From Rhabditoides inermis (lineage: Eukaryota; Nematoda; Chromadorea; Rhabditida; Rhabditidae): DNA of 64,000 bases. The DNA lies in contig CAWZYM010000434.1 in NCBI GenBank assembly GCA_963966185.1, forward strand, positions 238,501 to 302,500, written 5' to 3'. The notes below the pieces were generated by a model that made no database searches, was not told the DNA's origin, and was given only the letters and a program-made list of their open reading frames with translations. Below are positions 22,129-36,150 of the stretch, piece by piece. Each line of letters opens with the position of its first letter. Within the stretch, counting starts at the first letter, position 1. The translations under genes and the position numbers were made by a program.

Positions 22129-23921
22129 CCGTGTGTTAACAGTGTGTTAACAGTGTGTTAACAGTGTGTTAACAGTGTGTTAACAGTGTGTTAACAGTGT
22201 GTTAACAGTGTGTTAACAGTGTGTTAACAGTGTGTTAACAGTGTGTTAACAGTGTGTTAACAGTGTGCTAACAGTGTGTTAACAGTGTGTTAACAGTGTG
22301 TTAACAGTGTGCTAACAGTGTGTTAACAGTGTGTTAACAGTGTCTTAACAGTGTCTTAACAGTGTGTTAATAGTGTGTTAACAGTGTGTTAACAGTGTGT
22401 TAACAGTGTGTTAACAGTGTGTTAACAGTGTGTTAACAGTGTGTTAACAGTGTGTTAACAGTGTGTTAACAGTGTGTTAACAGTGTGTTAACAGTGTGTT
22501 AACAGTGCGTTAACAGTGTGTTAACAGTGTGTTAACAGTGTGTTAACAGTGTGTTAACAGTGTGTTAACAGTGTGTTAACAGTGTGTTAACAGTGTGTTA
22601 ACAGTGTGTTAACAGTGTGTTAACAGTGTGTTAACAGTGTGTTAACAGTGTGTGTTAACAGTGTGTTAACAGTGTGTTAACAGTGTGTTAACAGTGTGTT
22701 AACAGTGTGTTAACAGTGTGTTAACGGTGTGTTAAGAGTGTGTTAAGAGTGTGTTAACAGTGTGTTAACAGTGTGTTAACAGTGTGTTAACAGTGTGTTA
22801 ACAGTGTGTTAACAGTGTGTTAACAGTGTGTTAACAGTGTGTTAACAGTGTGTTAACAGTGTGTTAACAGTGTGTTAACAGTGTGTTAACAGTGTGTTAA
22901 CAGTGTGTTAACAGTGTGTTAACAGTGTGTTAACAGTGTGTTAACAGTGTGTTAACAGTGTGTTAACAGTGTGTTAACAGTGTGTTAACAGTGTGTTAAC
23001 AGTGTGTTAACAGTGTGTTAACAGTGTGTTAACAGTGTGTTAACAGTGTGTTAACAGTGTGTTAACGGTGTGTTAAGAGTGTGTTAAGAGTGTGTAACCA
23101 TCACATCACTATGGCTCGCTGCACATCACTGCGGCTAGAACCTGACGGTTTGAGATTTCTGCCGGCTGAACCTGACGCTTTTATTTTTCTGGCGCTAGAA
23201 CCTGACAATTTGAGATTTCTGGGCCTAGAACCTGGCGGTTTGAGATCTCTGCCGACAGAACCTGACGGTTCGATTTCTCTGCGGCTAGAACCTGACGGTT
23301 TGAGATTTCTGCCTGCAGAACCTGACGGTTTGAGATATCTGGCGCTAGAACCTGACAGTTTGAGATCTCTGCCGCTAGAACCTGACGGTTTGAGAATTCT
23401 GCCGGCAGAACCTGACGGTTTGAGATATCTGGCGCTAGAACCTGACAGTTTGAGATATCTACCGACAGAACCTGACGGTTTGAGATCTCTGTCAACAGAA
23501 CCTGACGGTTTGAGATTTCTACAAACAGAACCTGACAGGTTTGATATCTCTGCGGCTAGAACCTGACGGTTTGAAATTTCTGCCGGCTGAACCTGACGGT
23601 TTGAGATATCTGGCGCTAGAACCTGACGGTTTGAGATCTCTGCGGCTAGAACCTGACGGTTTGAGATCTCTGCGGCTAGAACCTGACGGTTTGACATCTC
23701 TGCGGCTAGAACCTGACGGTTTTATATTTACCGACAGAACCTGACGATTTGAGTTCTCTGCCAACAGAACCTGACGGTTTGAGATCTCTACCAACAGAAC
23801 CTGACGGTTTGAGATTTCTGGGCCTAGAACCTGACGGTTTGAGATAAATACCATCAGAACCTGACAGTTTGAGATCTCTGCGGCTAGAACCTGACGGTTT
23901 GAGACATCTGGCGCTAGAACC
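22129..23921. repeat. Satellite unit: 11-bp array, junction 23096-23128, block 23129-23921
   Basis: The array has two GTCTTAAC variants, one 13-bp unit (GTGTGTGTTAACA near 22651) and an internal decayed-edge motif (GGTGTGTTAAGAG near 22727). The block has private variants CTACAAACAG (23520), CCATCAG (23851) and GAGACATCTGG (23901), all shared with 34051-34843. Confidence 0.95.
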
Positions 23922-25239
23922 CCGTGTGTTAACAGTGTGTTAACAGTGTGTTAACAGTGTGTTAACAGTGTGTTAACAGTGTGTTAACAGTGTGTTAACA
24001 GTGTGTTAACAGTGTGTTAACAGTGTGTTAACAGTGTGTTAACAGTGTGTTAACAGTGTGTTAACAGTGTGTTAACAGTGTGTTAACAGTGTGTTAACAG
24101 TGTGTTAACAGTGTGTTAACAGTGTGTTAACAGTGTGTTAACAGTGTGTTAACAGTGTGTTAACAGTGTGTTAACAGTGCGTTAACAGTGTGTTAACAGT
24201 GTGTTAACAGTGTGTTAACAGTGTGTTAACAGTGTGTTAACAGTGTGTTAACAGTGTGTTAACAGTGTGTTAACAGTGTGTTAACAGTGTGTTAACAGTG
24301 TGTTAACAGTGTGTTAACAGTGTGTTAACAGTGTGTTAACAGTGTGTTAACAGTGTGTTAACAGTGTGTTAACAGTGTGTTAACGGTGTGTTAAGAGTGT
24401 GTTAAGAGTGTGTAACCATCACATCACTATGGCTCGCTGCACATCACTGCGGCTAGAACCTGACGGTTTGAGATTTCTGCCGGCTGAACCTGACGCTTTT
24501 ATTTTTCTGGCGCTAGAACCTGACAATTTGAGATTTCTGGGCCTAGAACCTGGCGGTTTGAGATCTCTGCCGACAGAACCTGACGGTTCGTTTTCTCTGC
24601 GGCTAGAACCTGACGGTTTGAGATTTCTGCCTGCAGAACCTGACGGTTTGAGATATCTGGCGCTAGAACCTGACAGTTTGAGATCTCTGCCGCTAGAACC
24701 TGACGGTTTGAGAATTCTGCCGGCAGAACCTGACGGTCTGAGATATCTGGCGCTAGAACCTGACAGTTTGAGATATCTACCGACAGAACCTGACGGTTTG
24801 AGATCTCTGTCAACAGAACCTGACGGTTTGAGATTTCTACCAACAGAACCTGACAGGTTTGATATCTCTGCGGCTAGAACCTGACGGTTTGAAATTTCTG
24901 CCGGCTGAACCTGACGGTTTGAGATATCTGGCGCTAGAACCTGACGGTTTGAGATCTCTGCGGCTAGAACCTGACGGTTTGAGATCTCTGCGGCTAGAAC
25001 CTGACGGTTTGACATCTCTGCGGCTAGAACCTGACGGTTTTATATTTACCGACAGAACCTGACGATTTGAGTTCTCTGCCAACAGAACCTGACGGTTTGA
25101 GATCTCTACCAACAGAACCTGACAGTTTGAGATTTCTGGGCCTAGAACCTGACGGTTTGAGATAAATACCGTCAGAACCTGACAGTTTGAGATCTCTGCG
25201 GCTAGAACCTGACGGTTTGAGATATCTGGCGCTAGAACC
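23922..25239. repeat. Satellite unit: 11-bp array, junction 24414-24446, block 24447-25239
   Basis: The block shares GGTCTGAG (near 24736) with 35358-36150 but differs from it by GTTTTCTC at 24590, giving a single-base marker between the two large copies. Confidence 0.95.
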
Positions 25240-27370
25240 CCGTGTGTTAACAGTGTGTTAACAGTGTGTTAACAGTGTGTTAACAGTGTGTTAACAGTGT
25301 GTTAACAGTGTGTTAACAGTGTGTTAACAGTGTGTTTACAGTGTGTTAACAGTGTGTTAACAGTGTGTTAACAGTGTGTTAACAGTGTGTTAACAGTGTG
25401 TTAACAGTGTGTTAACAGTGTGTTAACAGTGTGTTAACAGTGTGTTAACAGTGTGTTAACAGTGTGTTAACAGTGTGTTAACAGTGTGTTAACAGTGTGT
25501 TAACAGTGTGTTAACAGTGTGTTAACAGTGTGTTAACAGTGTGTTAACAGTGTGTTAACAGTGTGTTAACAGTGTGTTAACAGTGTGTTAACAGTGTGTT
25601 AACAGTGTGTTAACAGTGTGTTAACAGTGTGTTAACAGTGTGTTAACAGTGTGTTAACGGTGTGTTAAGAGTGTGTTAACAGTGTGTTAACAGTGTGTTA
25701 ACAGTGTGTTAACAGTGTGTTAACAGTGTGTTAACGGTGTGTTAAGAGTGTGTTAAGAGTGTGTAACCATCACATCACTATGGCTCGCTGCACATCACTG
25801 CGGCTAGAACCTGACGGTTTGAGATTTCTGCCGGCTGAACCTGACGCTTTTATTTTTCTGGCGCTAGAACCTGACAATTTGAGATTTCTGGGCCTAGAAC
25901 CTGGCGGTTTGAGATCTCTGCCGACAGAACCTGACGGTTCGATTTCTCTGCGGCTAGAACCTGACGGTTTGAGATTTCTGCCTGCAGAACCTGACGGTTT
26001 GAGATATCTGGCGCTAGAACCTGACAGTTTGAGATCTCTGCCGCTAGAACCTGACGGTTTGAGAATTCTGCCGGCAGAACCTGACGGTTTGAGATATCTG
26101 GCGCTAGAACCTGACAGTTTGAGATATCTACCGACAGAACCTGACGGTTTGAGATCTCTGTCAACAGAACCTGACGGTTTGAGATTTCTACCAACAGAAC
26201 CTGACAGGTTTGATATCTCTGCGGCTAGAACCTGACGGTTTGAAATTTCTGCCGGCTGAACCTGACGGTTTGAGATATCTGGCGCTAGAACCTGACGGTT
26301 TGAGATCTCTGCGGCTAGAACCTGACGGTTTGAGATCTCTGCGGCTAGAACCTGACGGTTTGACATCTCTGCGGCTAGAACCTGACGGTTTTATATTTAC
26401 CGACAGAACCTGACGATTTGAGTTCTCTGCCAACAGAACCTGACGGTTTGAGATCTCTACCAACAGAACCTGACGGTTTGAGATTTCTGGGCTTAGAACC
26501 TGACGGTTTGAGATAAATACCGTCAGAACCTGACAGTTTGAGATCTCTGCGGCTAGAACCTGACGGTTTGAGATTTCTGCCTGCAAAACCTGACGGTTTG
26601 AGATATCTGGCGCTAGAACCTGACAGTTTGAGATATCTACCGACAGAACATGACGGTTTGAGATCTCTGCCAACAGAACCTGACGGTTTGAGGTCTCTGC
26701 CAACAGAACCTGACGGTTTGATATCTCTGCGGCTAGAACCTGACGGTTTGAGATTTCTGCCTGCAGAACCTGACGGTTTGAGATATCTGGCGCTAGAACC
26801 TTACAGTTTGAGACCTCTGCCGCTAGAACCTGACGGTTTGAGAATTCTGCCGGCAGAACCTGACGGTTTGAGATATCTGGCGCTAGAACCTGACAGTTTG
26901 AGATATCTACCGACAGAACCTGACGGTTTGAGATCTCTGTCAACAGAACCTGACGGTTTGAGATTTCTGCCAACAGAACCTGACGGTTTGATATCTCTGC
27001 GGCTAGAACCTGACGGTTTGAGATTTCTGCCGGCTGAACCTGACGGTTTGAGATATCTGGCGCTAGAACCTGACGGTTTGAGATCTCTGCGGCTAGAACC
27101 TGACGGTTTGAAATCTCTGCGGCTAGAACCTGACGGTTTGAGATCTCTGCGGCTAGAACCTGACGGTTTTAGATAATTACCAACAGAACCTGACGATTTG
27201 AGTTCTCTGCCAACAGAACTTGACGGTTTGAGATCTCTACCAACAGAACCTGACGGTTTGAGATTTCTGGGCCTAGAACCTGACGGTTTGAGATAAATAC
27301 CGTCAGAACCTGACAGTTTGAGATCTCTGCGGCTAGAACCTGACGGTTTGAGATATCTGGCGCTAGAACC
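25240..27370. repeat. Satellite unit: 11-bp array, junction 25765-25797, block 25798-27370
   Basis: Private variants CTGCAAAACC (26579) and CCTTACAG (26799) mark this block type, which recurs at 36698-38269 and 44161-45733. The array contains one TGTTTACAG unit near 25333. Confidence 0.95.
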
Positions 27371-29434
27371 CCGTGTGTTAACAGTGTGTTAACAGTGTGT
27401 TAACAATGTGTTAACAGTGTGTTAACAGTGTGTTAACAGTGTGTTAACAGTGTGTTAACAGTGTGTTAACAGTGTGTTAACAGTGTGTTAACAGTGTGTT
27501 AACAGTGTGTTAACAGTGTGTTAACAGTGTGTTAACAGTGTGTTAACAGTGTGTTAACAGTGTGTTAACAGTGTGTTAACAGTGTGTTAACAGTGTGTTA
27601 ACAGTGTGTTAACAGTGTGTTAACAGTGTGTTAACAGTGTGTTAACAGTGTGTTAACAGTGTGTTAACAGTGTGTTAACAGTGTGTTAACAGTGTGTTAA
27701 CAGTGTGTTAACAGTGTGTTAACAGTGTGTTAACAGTGTGTTAACAGTGTGTTAACAGTGTGTTAACAGTGTGTTAACAGTGTGTTAACAGTGTGTTAAC
27801 AGTGTGTTAACAGTGTGTTAACAGTGTGTTAACAGTGTGTTAACAGTGTGTTAACAGTGTGTTAACAGTGTGTTAACAGTGCGTTAACAGTGTGTTAACA
27901 GTGTGTTAACAGTGTGTTAACAGTGCGTTAACAGTGTGTTAACAGTGTGTTAACAGTGCGTTAACAGTGTGTTAACAGTGTGTTAACAGTGTGTTAACAG
28001 TGTGTTAACAGTGTGTTAACAGTGTGTTAACAGTGCGTTAACAGTGTGTTAACAGTGTGTTAACAGTGTGTTAACAGTGTGTTAACAGTGTGTTAACAGT
28101 GTGTTAACAGTGTGTTAACAGTGTGTTAACAGTGTGTTAACAGTGTGTTAACAGTGTGTTAACAGTGTGTTAACAGTGTGTTAACAGTGTGTTAACAGTG
28201 TGTTAACAGTGTGTTAACAGTGTGTTAACAGTGTGTTAACAGTGTGTTAACAGTGTGTTAACAGTGTGTTAACAGTGTGTTAACAGTGTGTAAACAGTGT
28301 GTTAACGGTGTGTTAAGAGTGTGTTAAGAGTGTGTTAACAGTGTGTTAACGGTGTGTTAAGAGTGTGTTAAGAGTGTGTTAACAGTGTGTTAACAGTGTG
28401 TTAACAGTGTGTTAACGGTGTGTTAAGAGTGTGTTAAGAGTGTGTTAACAGTGTGTTAACGGTGTGTTAAGAGTGTGTTAAGAGTGTGTAAACATCACAT
28501 CACTATGGCTCGCTGCACATCACTGCGGCTAGAACCTGACGGTTTGAGATTTCTGCCGGCTGAACCTGACGCTTTTATTTTTCTGGCGCTAGAACCTGAC
28601 AATTTGAGATTTCTGGGCCTAGAACCTGGCGGTTTGAGATCTCTGCCGACAGAACCTGACGGTTCGATTTCTCTGCGGCTAGAACCTGACGGTTTGAGAT
28701 TTCTGCCTGCAGAACCTGACGGTTGAGATATCTGGCGCTAGAACCTGACAGTTTGAGATCTCTGCCGCTAGAACCTGACGGTTTGAGAATTCTGCCGGCA
28801 GAACCTGACGGTTTGAGAATTCTGGGGCTGGAGCCTGACGGTTTGAGATTTCTGGGGCTAGAACCTGACAGTTTGAGATATCTACCGACAGAACCTAACG
28901 GTTTGAGATCTCTGTCAAAAAGAACCTGACGGATTGAGATCTCTGCCGACAGAACCTGACGGTTTGATTTCTCTGCGGCTAGAACCTGACGGTTTGAGAT
29001 TTCTGCCTGCAGAACCTGACGGTTTGAGATATCTGGCGCTAGAACCTGACAGTTTGAGATATCTACCGACAGAACATGACGGTTTGAGATCTCTGCCAAC
29101 AGAACCTGACGGTTTGAGGTCTCTGCCAACAGAACCTGACGGTTTGATATCTCTGCGGCTAGAACCTGACGGTTTGAGATCTCTGCGGCTAGAACCTGAC
29201 GGTTTGACATCTCTGCGGCTAGAACCTGACGGTTTTATATTTACCGACAGAACCTGACGATTTGAGTTCTCTGCCAACAGAACCTGACGGTTTGAGATCT
29301 CTACCAACAGAACCTGACGGTTTGAGATTTCTGGGCCTAGAACCTGACGGTTTGAGATAAATACCGTCAGAACCTGACAGTTTGAGATCTCTGCGGCTAG
29401 AACCTGACGGTTTGAGATATCTGGCGCTAGAACC
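27371..29434. repeat. Satellite unit: long 11-bp array, junction 28490-28522, block 28523-29434
   Basis: The right end of the array (28290-28489) contains several successive copies of the decayed-edge pattern GGTGTGTTAAGAGTGTG that normally occurs once before the junction, suggesting repeated local duplication of the array edge. Confidence 0.95.
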
Positions 29435-31280
29435 CCGTGTGTTAACAGTGTGTTAACAGTGTGTTAACAGTGTGTTAACAGTGTGTTAACAGTGTGTTAA
29501 CAGTGTGTTAACAGTGTGTTAACAGTGTGTTAACAGTGTGTTAACAGTGTGTTAACAGTGTGTTAACAGTGTGTTAACAGTGTGTTAACAGTGTGTTAAC
29601 AGTGTGTTAACAGTGTGTTAACAGTGTGTTAACAGTGTGCTAACAGTGTGTTAACAGTGTGTTAACAGTGTGTTAACAGTGTGCTAACAGTGTGTTAACA
29701 GTGTGTTAACAGTGTGCTAACAGTGTGCTAACAGTGTGTTAACAGTGTGTTAACAGTGTGTTAACAGTGTGTTAACAGTGTGTTAACAGTGTGTTAACAG
29801 TGTGTTAACAGTGTGTTAACAGTGTGTTAATAGTGTGTTAACAGTGTGTTAACAGTGTGTTAACAGTGTGTTAACAGTGTGTTAACAGTGTGTTAACAGT
29901 GTGTTAACAGTGTGTTAACAGTGTGTTAACAGTGTGTTAACAGTGTGTTAACAGTGTGTTAACAGTGTGTTAACAGTGTGTTAACAGTGTGTTAACAGTG
30001 TGTTAACAGTGTGTTAACAGTGTGTTAACAGTGTGTTAACAGTGTGTTAACAGTGTGTTAACAGTGTGTTAACAGTGTGTTAACAGTGTGTTAACAGTGT
30101 GTTAACAGTGTGTTAACAGTGTGTTAACAGTGTGTTAACAGTGTGTTAACAGTGTGTTAACAGTGTGTTAACAGTGTGTTAACAGTGTGTTAACAGTGTG
30201 TTAACAGTGTGTTAACAGTGTGTTAACAGTGTGTTAACAGTGTGTTAACAGTGTGTTAACAGTGTGTTAACAGTGTGTTAACAGTGTGTTAACAGTGTGT
30301 TAACAGTGTGTTAACAGTGTGTCAACAGTGTGTTAACAGTGTGTTAACAGTGTGTTAACAGTGTGTTAACAGTGTGTTAACGGTGTGTTAACAGTGTGTT
30401 AACAGTGTGTTAACAGTGTGTTAACGGTGTGTTAAGAGTGTGTTAAGAGTGTGTAACCATCACATCACTATGGCTCGCTGCACATCACTGCGGCTAGAAC
30501 CTGACGGTTTGAGATTTCTGCCGGCTGAACCTGACGCTTTTATTTTTCTGGCGCTAGAACCTGACAATTTGAGATTTCTGGGCCTAGAACCTGGCGGTTT
30601 GAGATCTCTGCCGACAGAACCTGACGGTTCGATTTCTCTGCGGCTAGAACCTGACGGTTTGAGATTTCTGCCTGCAGAACCTGACGGTTTGAGATATCTG
30701 GCGCTAGAACCTGACAGTTTGAGATCTCTGCCGCTAGAACCTGACGGTTTGAGAATTCTGCCGGCAGAACCTGACGGTTTGAGATATCTGGCGCTAGAAC
30801 CTGACAGTTTGAGATATCTACCGACAGAACCTGACGGTTTGAGATCTCTGTCAACAGAACCTGACGGTTTGAGATTTCTACCAACAGAACCTGACAGGTT
30901 TGATATCTCTGCGGCTAGAACCTGACGGTTTGAAATTTCTGCCGGCTGAACCTGACGGTTTGAGATATCTGGCGCTAGAACCTGACGGTTTGAGATCTCT
31001 GCGGCTAGAACCTGACGGTTTGAGATCTCTGCGGCTAGAACCTGACGGTTTGACATCTCTGCGGCTAGAACCTGACGGTTTTATATTTACCGACAGAACC
31101 TGACGATTTGAGTTCTCTGCCAACAGAACCTGACGGTTTGAGATCTCTACCAACAGAACCTGACGGTTTGAGATTTCTGGGCCTAGAACCTGACGGTTTG
31201 AGATAAATACCGTCAGAACCTGACAGTTTGAGATCTCTGCGGCTAGAACCTGACGGTTTGAGATATCTGGCGCTAGAACC
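29435..31280. repeat. Satellite unit: 11-bp array, junction 30455-30487, block 30488-31280
   Basis: First unit of the right copy of the ~10.9-kb duplication; counterpart of 18609-20417. The GTGTCAAC variant recurs near 30320. Confidence 0.95.
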
Positions 31281-33046
31281 CCGTGTGTTAACAGTGTGTT
31301 AACAGTGTGTTAACAGCTAGAACCTGACGGTTTGAGATATCTGGCGCTAGAACCCCGTGTGTTAACAGTGTGTTAACAGTGTGTTAACAGTGTGTTAACA
31401 GTGTGTTAACAGTGTGTTAACAGTGTGTTAACAGTGTGTTAACAGTGTGTTAACAGTGTGTTAACAGTGTGTTAACAGTGTGTTAACAGTGTGTTAACAG
31501 TGTGCTAACAGTGTGTTAACAGTGTGTTAACAGTGTGTTAACAGTGTGCTAACAGTGTGTTAACAGTGTGTTAACAGTGTGTTAACAGTGTGTTAACAGT
31601 GTGTTAACAGTGTGTTAACAGTGTGTTAACAGTGTGTTAACAGTGTGTTAACAGTGTGTTAACAGTGTGTTAACAGTGTGTTAACAGTGTGTTAACAGTG
31701 TGTTAACAGTGTGTTTAGTTTACAGTGTGTTAACAGTGTGTTTACAGTGTGTTAACAGTGTGTTAACAGTGTGTTAACAGTGTGTTAACAGTGTGTTAAC
31801 AGTGTGTTAACAGTGTGTTAACAGTGTGTTAACAGTGTGTTAACAGTGTGTTAACAGTGTGTTAACAGTGTGTTAACAGTGTGTTAACAGTGTGTTAACA
31901 GTGTGTTAACAGTGTGTTAACAGTGTGTTAACAGTGTGTTAACAGTGTGTTAACAGTGTGTTAACAGTGTGTTAACAGTGTGTAAACAGTGTGTTAACGG
32001 TGTGTTAAGAGTGTGTTAAGAGAGTGTTAACAGTGTGTTAACGGTGTGTTAAGAGTGTGTTAAGAGTGTGTAAACATCACATCACTATGGCTCGCTGCAC
32101 ATCACTGCGGCTAGAACCTGACGGTTTGAGATTTCTGCCGGCTGAACCTGACGCTTTTATTTTTCTGGCGCTAGAACCTGACAATTTGAGATTTCTGGGC
32201 CTAGAACCTGGCGGTTTGAGATCTCTGCCGACAGAACCTGACGGTTCGATTTCTCTGCGGCTAGAACCTGACGGTTTGAGATTTCTGCCTGCAGAACCTG
32301 ACGGTTGAGATATCTGGCGCTAGAACCTGACAGTTTGAGATCTCTGCCGCTAGAACCTGACGGTTTGAGAATTCTGCCGGCAGAACCTGACGGTTTGAGA
32401 ATTCTGGGGCTGGAGCCTGACGGTTTGAGATTTCTGGGGCTAGAACCTGACAGTTTGAGATATCTACCGACAGAACCTAACGGTTTGAGATCTCTGTCAA
32501 AAAGAACCTGACGGATTGAGATCTCTGCCGACAGAACCTGACGGTTTGATTTCTCTGCGGCTAGAACCTGACGGTTTGAGATTTCTGCCTGCAGAACCTG
32601 ACGGTTTGAGATATCTGGCGCTAGAACCTGACAGTTTGAGATATCTACCGACAGAACATGACGGTTTGAGATCTCTGCGGCTAGAACCTGACGGTTTGAA
32701 ATTTCTGCCGGCTGAACCTGACGGTTTGAGATATCTGGCGCTAGAACCTGACGGTTTGAGATCTCTGCGGCTAGAACCTGACGGTTTGAGATCTCTGCGG
32801 CTAGAACCTGACGGTTTGACATCTCTGCGGCTAGAACCTGACGGTTTTATATTTACCGACAGAACCTGACGATTTGAGTTCTCTGCCAACAGAACCTGAC
32901 GGTTTGAGATCTCTACCAACAGAACCTGACGGTTTGAGATTTCTGGGCCTAGAACCTGACGGTTTGAGATAAATACCGTCAGAACCTGACAGTTTGAGAT
33001 CTCTGCGGCTAGAACCTGACGGTTTGAGATATCTGGCGCTAGAACC
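31281..33046. repeat. Satellite unit with stub 31316-31354 and block 32105-33046
   Basis: Counterpart of 20418-22128, with the same stub, the same TTTAGTTTACAG break (near 31715) and the same compensating deletion and insertion in the block. A private GAGAGTG variant lies near 32021. Confidence 0.95.
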
Positions 33047-34843
33047 CCGTGTGTTAACAGTGTGTTAACAGTGTTAACACACGTGTTAACAACCCCGTGT
33101 GTTAACAGTGTGTTAACAGTGTGTTAACAGTGTGTTAACAGTGTGTTAACAGTGTGTTAACAGTGTGTTAACAGTGTGTTAACAGTGTGCTAACAGTGTG
33201 TTAACAGTGTGTTAACAGTGTGTTAACAGTGTGCTAACAGTGTGTTAACAGTGTGTTAACAGTGTCTTAACAGTGTCTTAACAGTGTGTTAATAGTGTGT
33301 TAACAGTGTGTTAACAGTGTGTTAACAGTGTGTTAACAGTGTGTTAACAGTGTGTTAACAGTGTGTTAACAGTGTGTTAACAGTGTGTTAACAGTGTGTT
33401 AACAGTGTGTTAACAGTGTGTTAACAGTGCGTTAACAGTGTGTTAACAGTGTGTTAACAGTGTGTTAACAGTGTGTTAACAGTGTGTTAACAGTGTGTTA
33501 ACAGTGTGTTAACAGTGTGTTAACAGTGTGTTAACAGTGTGTTAACAGTGTGTTAACAGTGTGTTAACAGTGTGTTAACAGTGTGTTAACAGTGTGTTAA
33601 CAGTGTGTGTTAACAGTGTGTTAACAGTGTGTTAACAGTGTGTTAACAGTGTGTTAACAGTGTGTTAACAGTGTGTTAACAGTGTGTTAACAGTGTGTTA
33701 ACAGTGTGTTAACAGTGTGTTAACAGTGTGTTAACAGTGTGTTAACAGTGTGTTAACAGTGTGTTAACAGTGTGTTAACAGTGTGTTAACAGTGTGTTAA
33801 CAGTGTGTTAACAGTGTGTTAACAGTGTGTTAACAGTGTGTTAACAGTGTGTTAACAGTGTGTTAACAGTGTGTTAACAGTGTGTTAACAGTGTGTTAAC
33901 AGTGTGTTAACAGTGTGTTAACAGTGTGTTAACAGTGTGTTAACAGTGTGTTAACAGTGTGTTAACAGTGTGTTAACAGTGTGTTAACGGTGTGTTAAGA
34001 GTGTGTTAAGAGTGTGTAACCATCACATCACTATGGCTCGCTGCACATCACTGCGGCTAGAACCTGACGGTTTGAGATTTCTGCCGGCTGAACCTGACGC
34101 TTTTATTTTTCTGGCGCTAGAACCTGACAATTTGAGATTTCTGGGCCTAGAACCTGGCGGTTTGAGATCTCTGCCGACAGAACCTGACGGTTCGATTTCT
34201 CTGCGGCTAGAACCTGACGGTTTGAGATTTCTGCCTGCAGAACCTGACGGTTTGAGATATCTGGCGCTAGAACCTGACAGTTTGAGATCTCTGCCGCTAG
34301 AACCTGACGGTTTGAGAATTCTGCCGGCAGAACCTGACGGTTTGAGATATCTGGCGCTAGAACCTGACAGTTTGAGATATCTACCGACAGAACCTGACGG
34401 TTTGAGATCTCTGTCAACAGAACCTGACGGTTTGAGATTTCTACAAACAGAACCTGACAGGTTTGATATCTCTGCGGCTAGAACCTGACGGTTTGAAATT
34501 TCTGCCGGCTGAACCTGACGGTTTGAGATATCTGGCGCTAGAACCTGACGGTTTGAGATCTCTGCGGCTAGAACCTGACGGTTTGAGATCTCTGCGGCTA
34601 GAACCTGACGGTTTGACATCTCTGCGGCTAGAACCTGACGGTTTTATATTTACCGACAGAACCTGACGATTTGAGTTCTCTGCCAACAGAACCTGACGGT
34701 TTGAGATCTCTACCAACAGAACCTGACGGTTTGAGATTTCTGGGCCTAGAACCTGACGGTTTGAGATAAATACCATCAGAACCTGACAGTTTGAGATCTC
34801 TGCGGCTAGAACCTGACGGTTTGAGACATCTGGCGCTAGAACC
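33047..34843. repeat. Satellite unit: 11-bp array, junction 34018-34050, block 34051-34843
   Basis: Counterpart of 22129-23921. Unlike that copy, the array begins with a rearranged segment (33069-33103) in which GTTAACACACGTGTTAAC is followed by a second AACCCCGTG boundary motif. Confidence 0.95.
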
Positions 34844-36150
34844 CCGTGTGTTAACAGTGTGTTAACAGTGTGTTAACAGTGTGTTAACAGTGTGTTAACA
34901 GTGTGTTAACAGTGTGTTAACAGTGTGTTAACAGTGTGTTAACAGTGTGTTAACAGTGTGTTAACAGTGTGTTAACAGTGTGTTAACAGTGTGTTAACAG
35001 TGTGTTAACAGTGTGTTAACAGTGTGTTAACAGTGTGTTAACAGTGTGTTAACAGTGTGTTAACAGTGCGTTAACAGTGTGTTAACAGTGTGTTAACAGT
35101 GTGTTAACAGTGTGTTAACAGTGTGTTAACAGTGTGTTAACAGTGTGTTAACAGTGTGTTAACAGTGTGTTAACAGTGTGTTAACAGTGTGTTAACAGTG
35201 TGTTAACAGTGTGTTAACAGTGTGTTAACAGTGTGTTAACAGTGTGTTAACAGTGTGTTAACAGTGTGTTAACAGTGTGTTAACAGTGTGTTAACGGTGT
35301 GTTAAGAGTGTGTTAAGAGTGTGTAACCATCACATCACTATGGCTCGCTGCACATCACTGCGGCTAGAACCTGACGGTTTGAGATTTCTGCCGGCTGAAC
35401 CTGACGCTTTTATTTTTCTGGCGCTAGAACCTGACAATTTGAGATTTCTGGGCCTAGAACCTGGCGGTTTGAGATCTCTGCCGACAGAACCTGACGGTTC
35501 GATTTCTCTGCGGCTAGAACCTGACGGTTTGAGATTTCTGCCTGCAGAACCTGACGGTTTGAGATATCTGGCGCTAGAACCTGACAGTTTGAGATCTCTG
35601 CCGCTAGAACCTGACGGTTTGAGAATTCTGCCGGCAGAACCTGACGGTCTGAGATATCTGGCGCTAGAACCTGACAGTTTGAGATATCTACCGACAGAAC
35701 CTGACGGTTTGAGATCTCTGTCAACAGAACCTGACGGTTTGAGATTTCTACCAACAGAACCTGACAGGTTTGATATCTCTGCGGCTAGAACCTGACGGTT
35801 TGAAATTTCTGCCGGCTGAACCTGACGGTTTGAGATATCTGGCGCTAGAACCTGACGGTTTGAGATCTCTGCGGCTAGAACCTGACGGTTTGAGATCTCT
35901 GCGGCTAGAACCTGACGGTTTGACATCTCTGCGGCTAGAACCTGACGGTTTTATATTTACCGACAGAACCTGACGATTTGAGTTCTCTGCCAACAGAACC
36001 TGACGGTTTGAGATCTCTACCAACAGAACCTGACAGTTTGAGATTTCTGGGCCTAGAACCTGACGGTTTGAGATAAATACCGTCAGAACCTGACAGTTTG
36101 AGATCTCTGCGGCTAGAACCTGACGGTTTGAGATATCTGGCGCTAGAACC
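34844..36150. repeat. Satellite unit: 11-bp array, junction 35325-35357, block 35358-36150
   Basis: Counterpart of 23922-25239; the array is one unit shorter. Confidence 0.95.
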
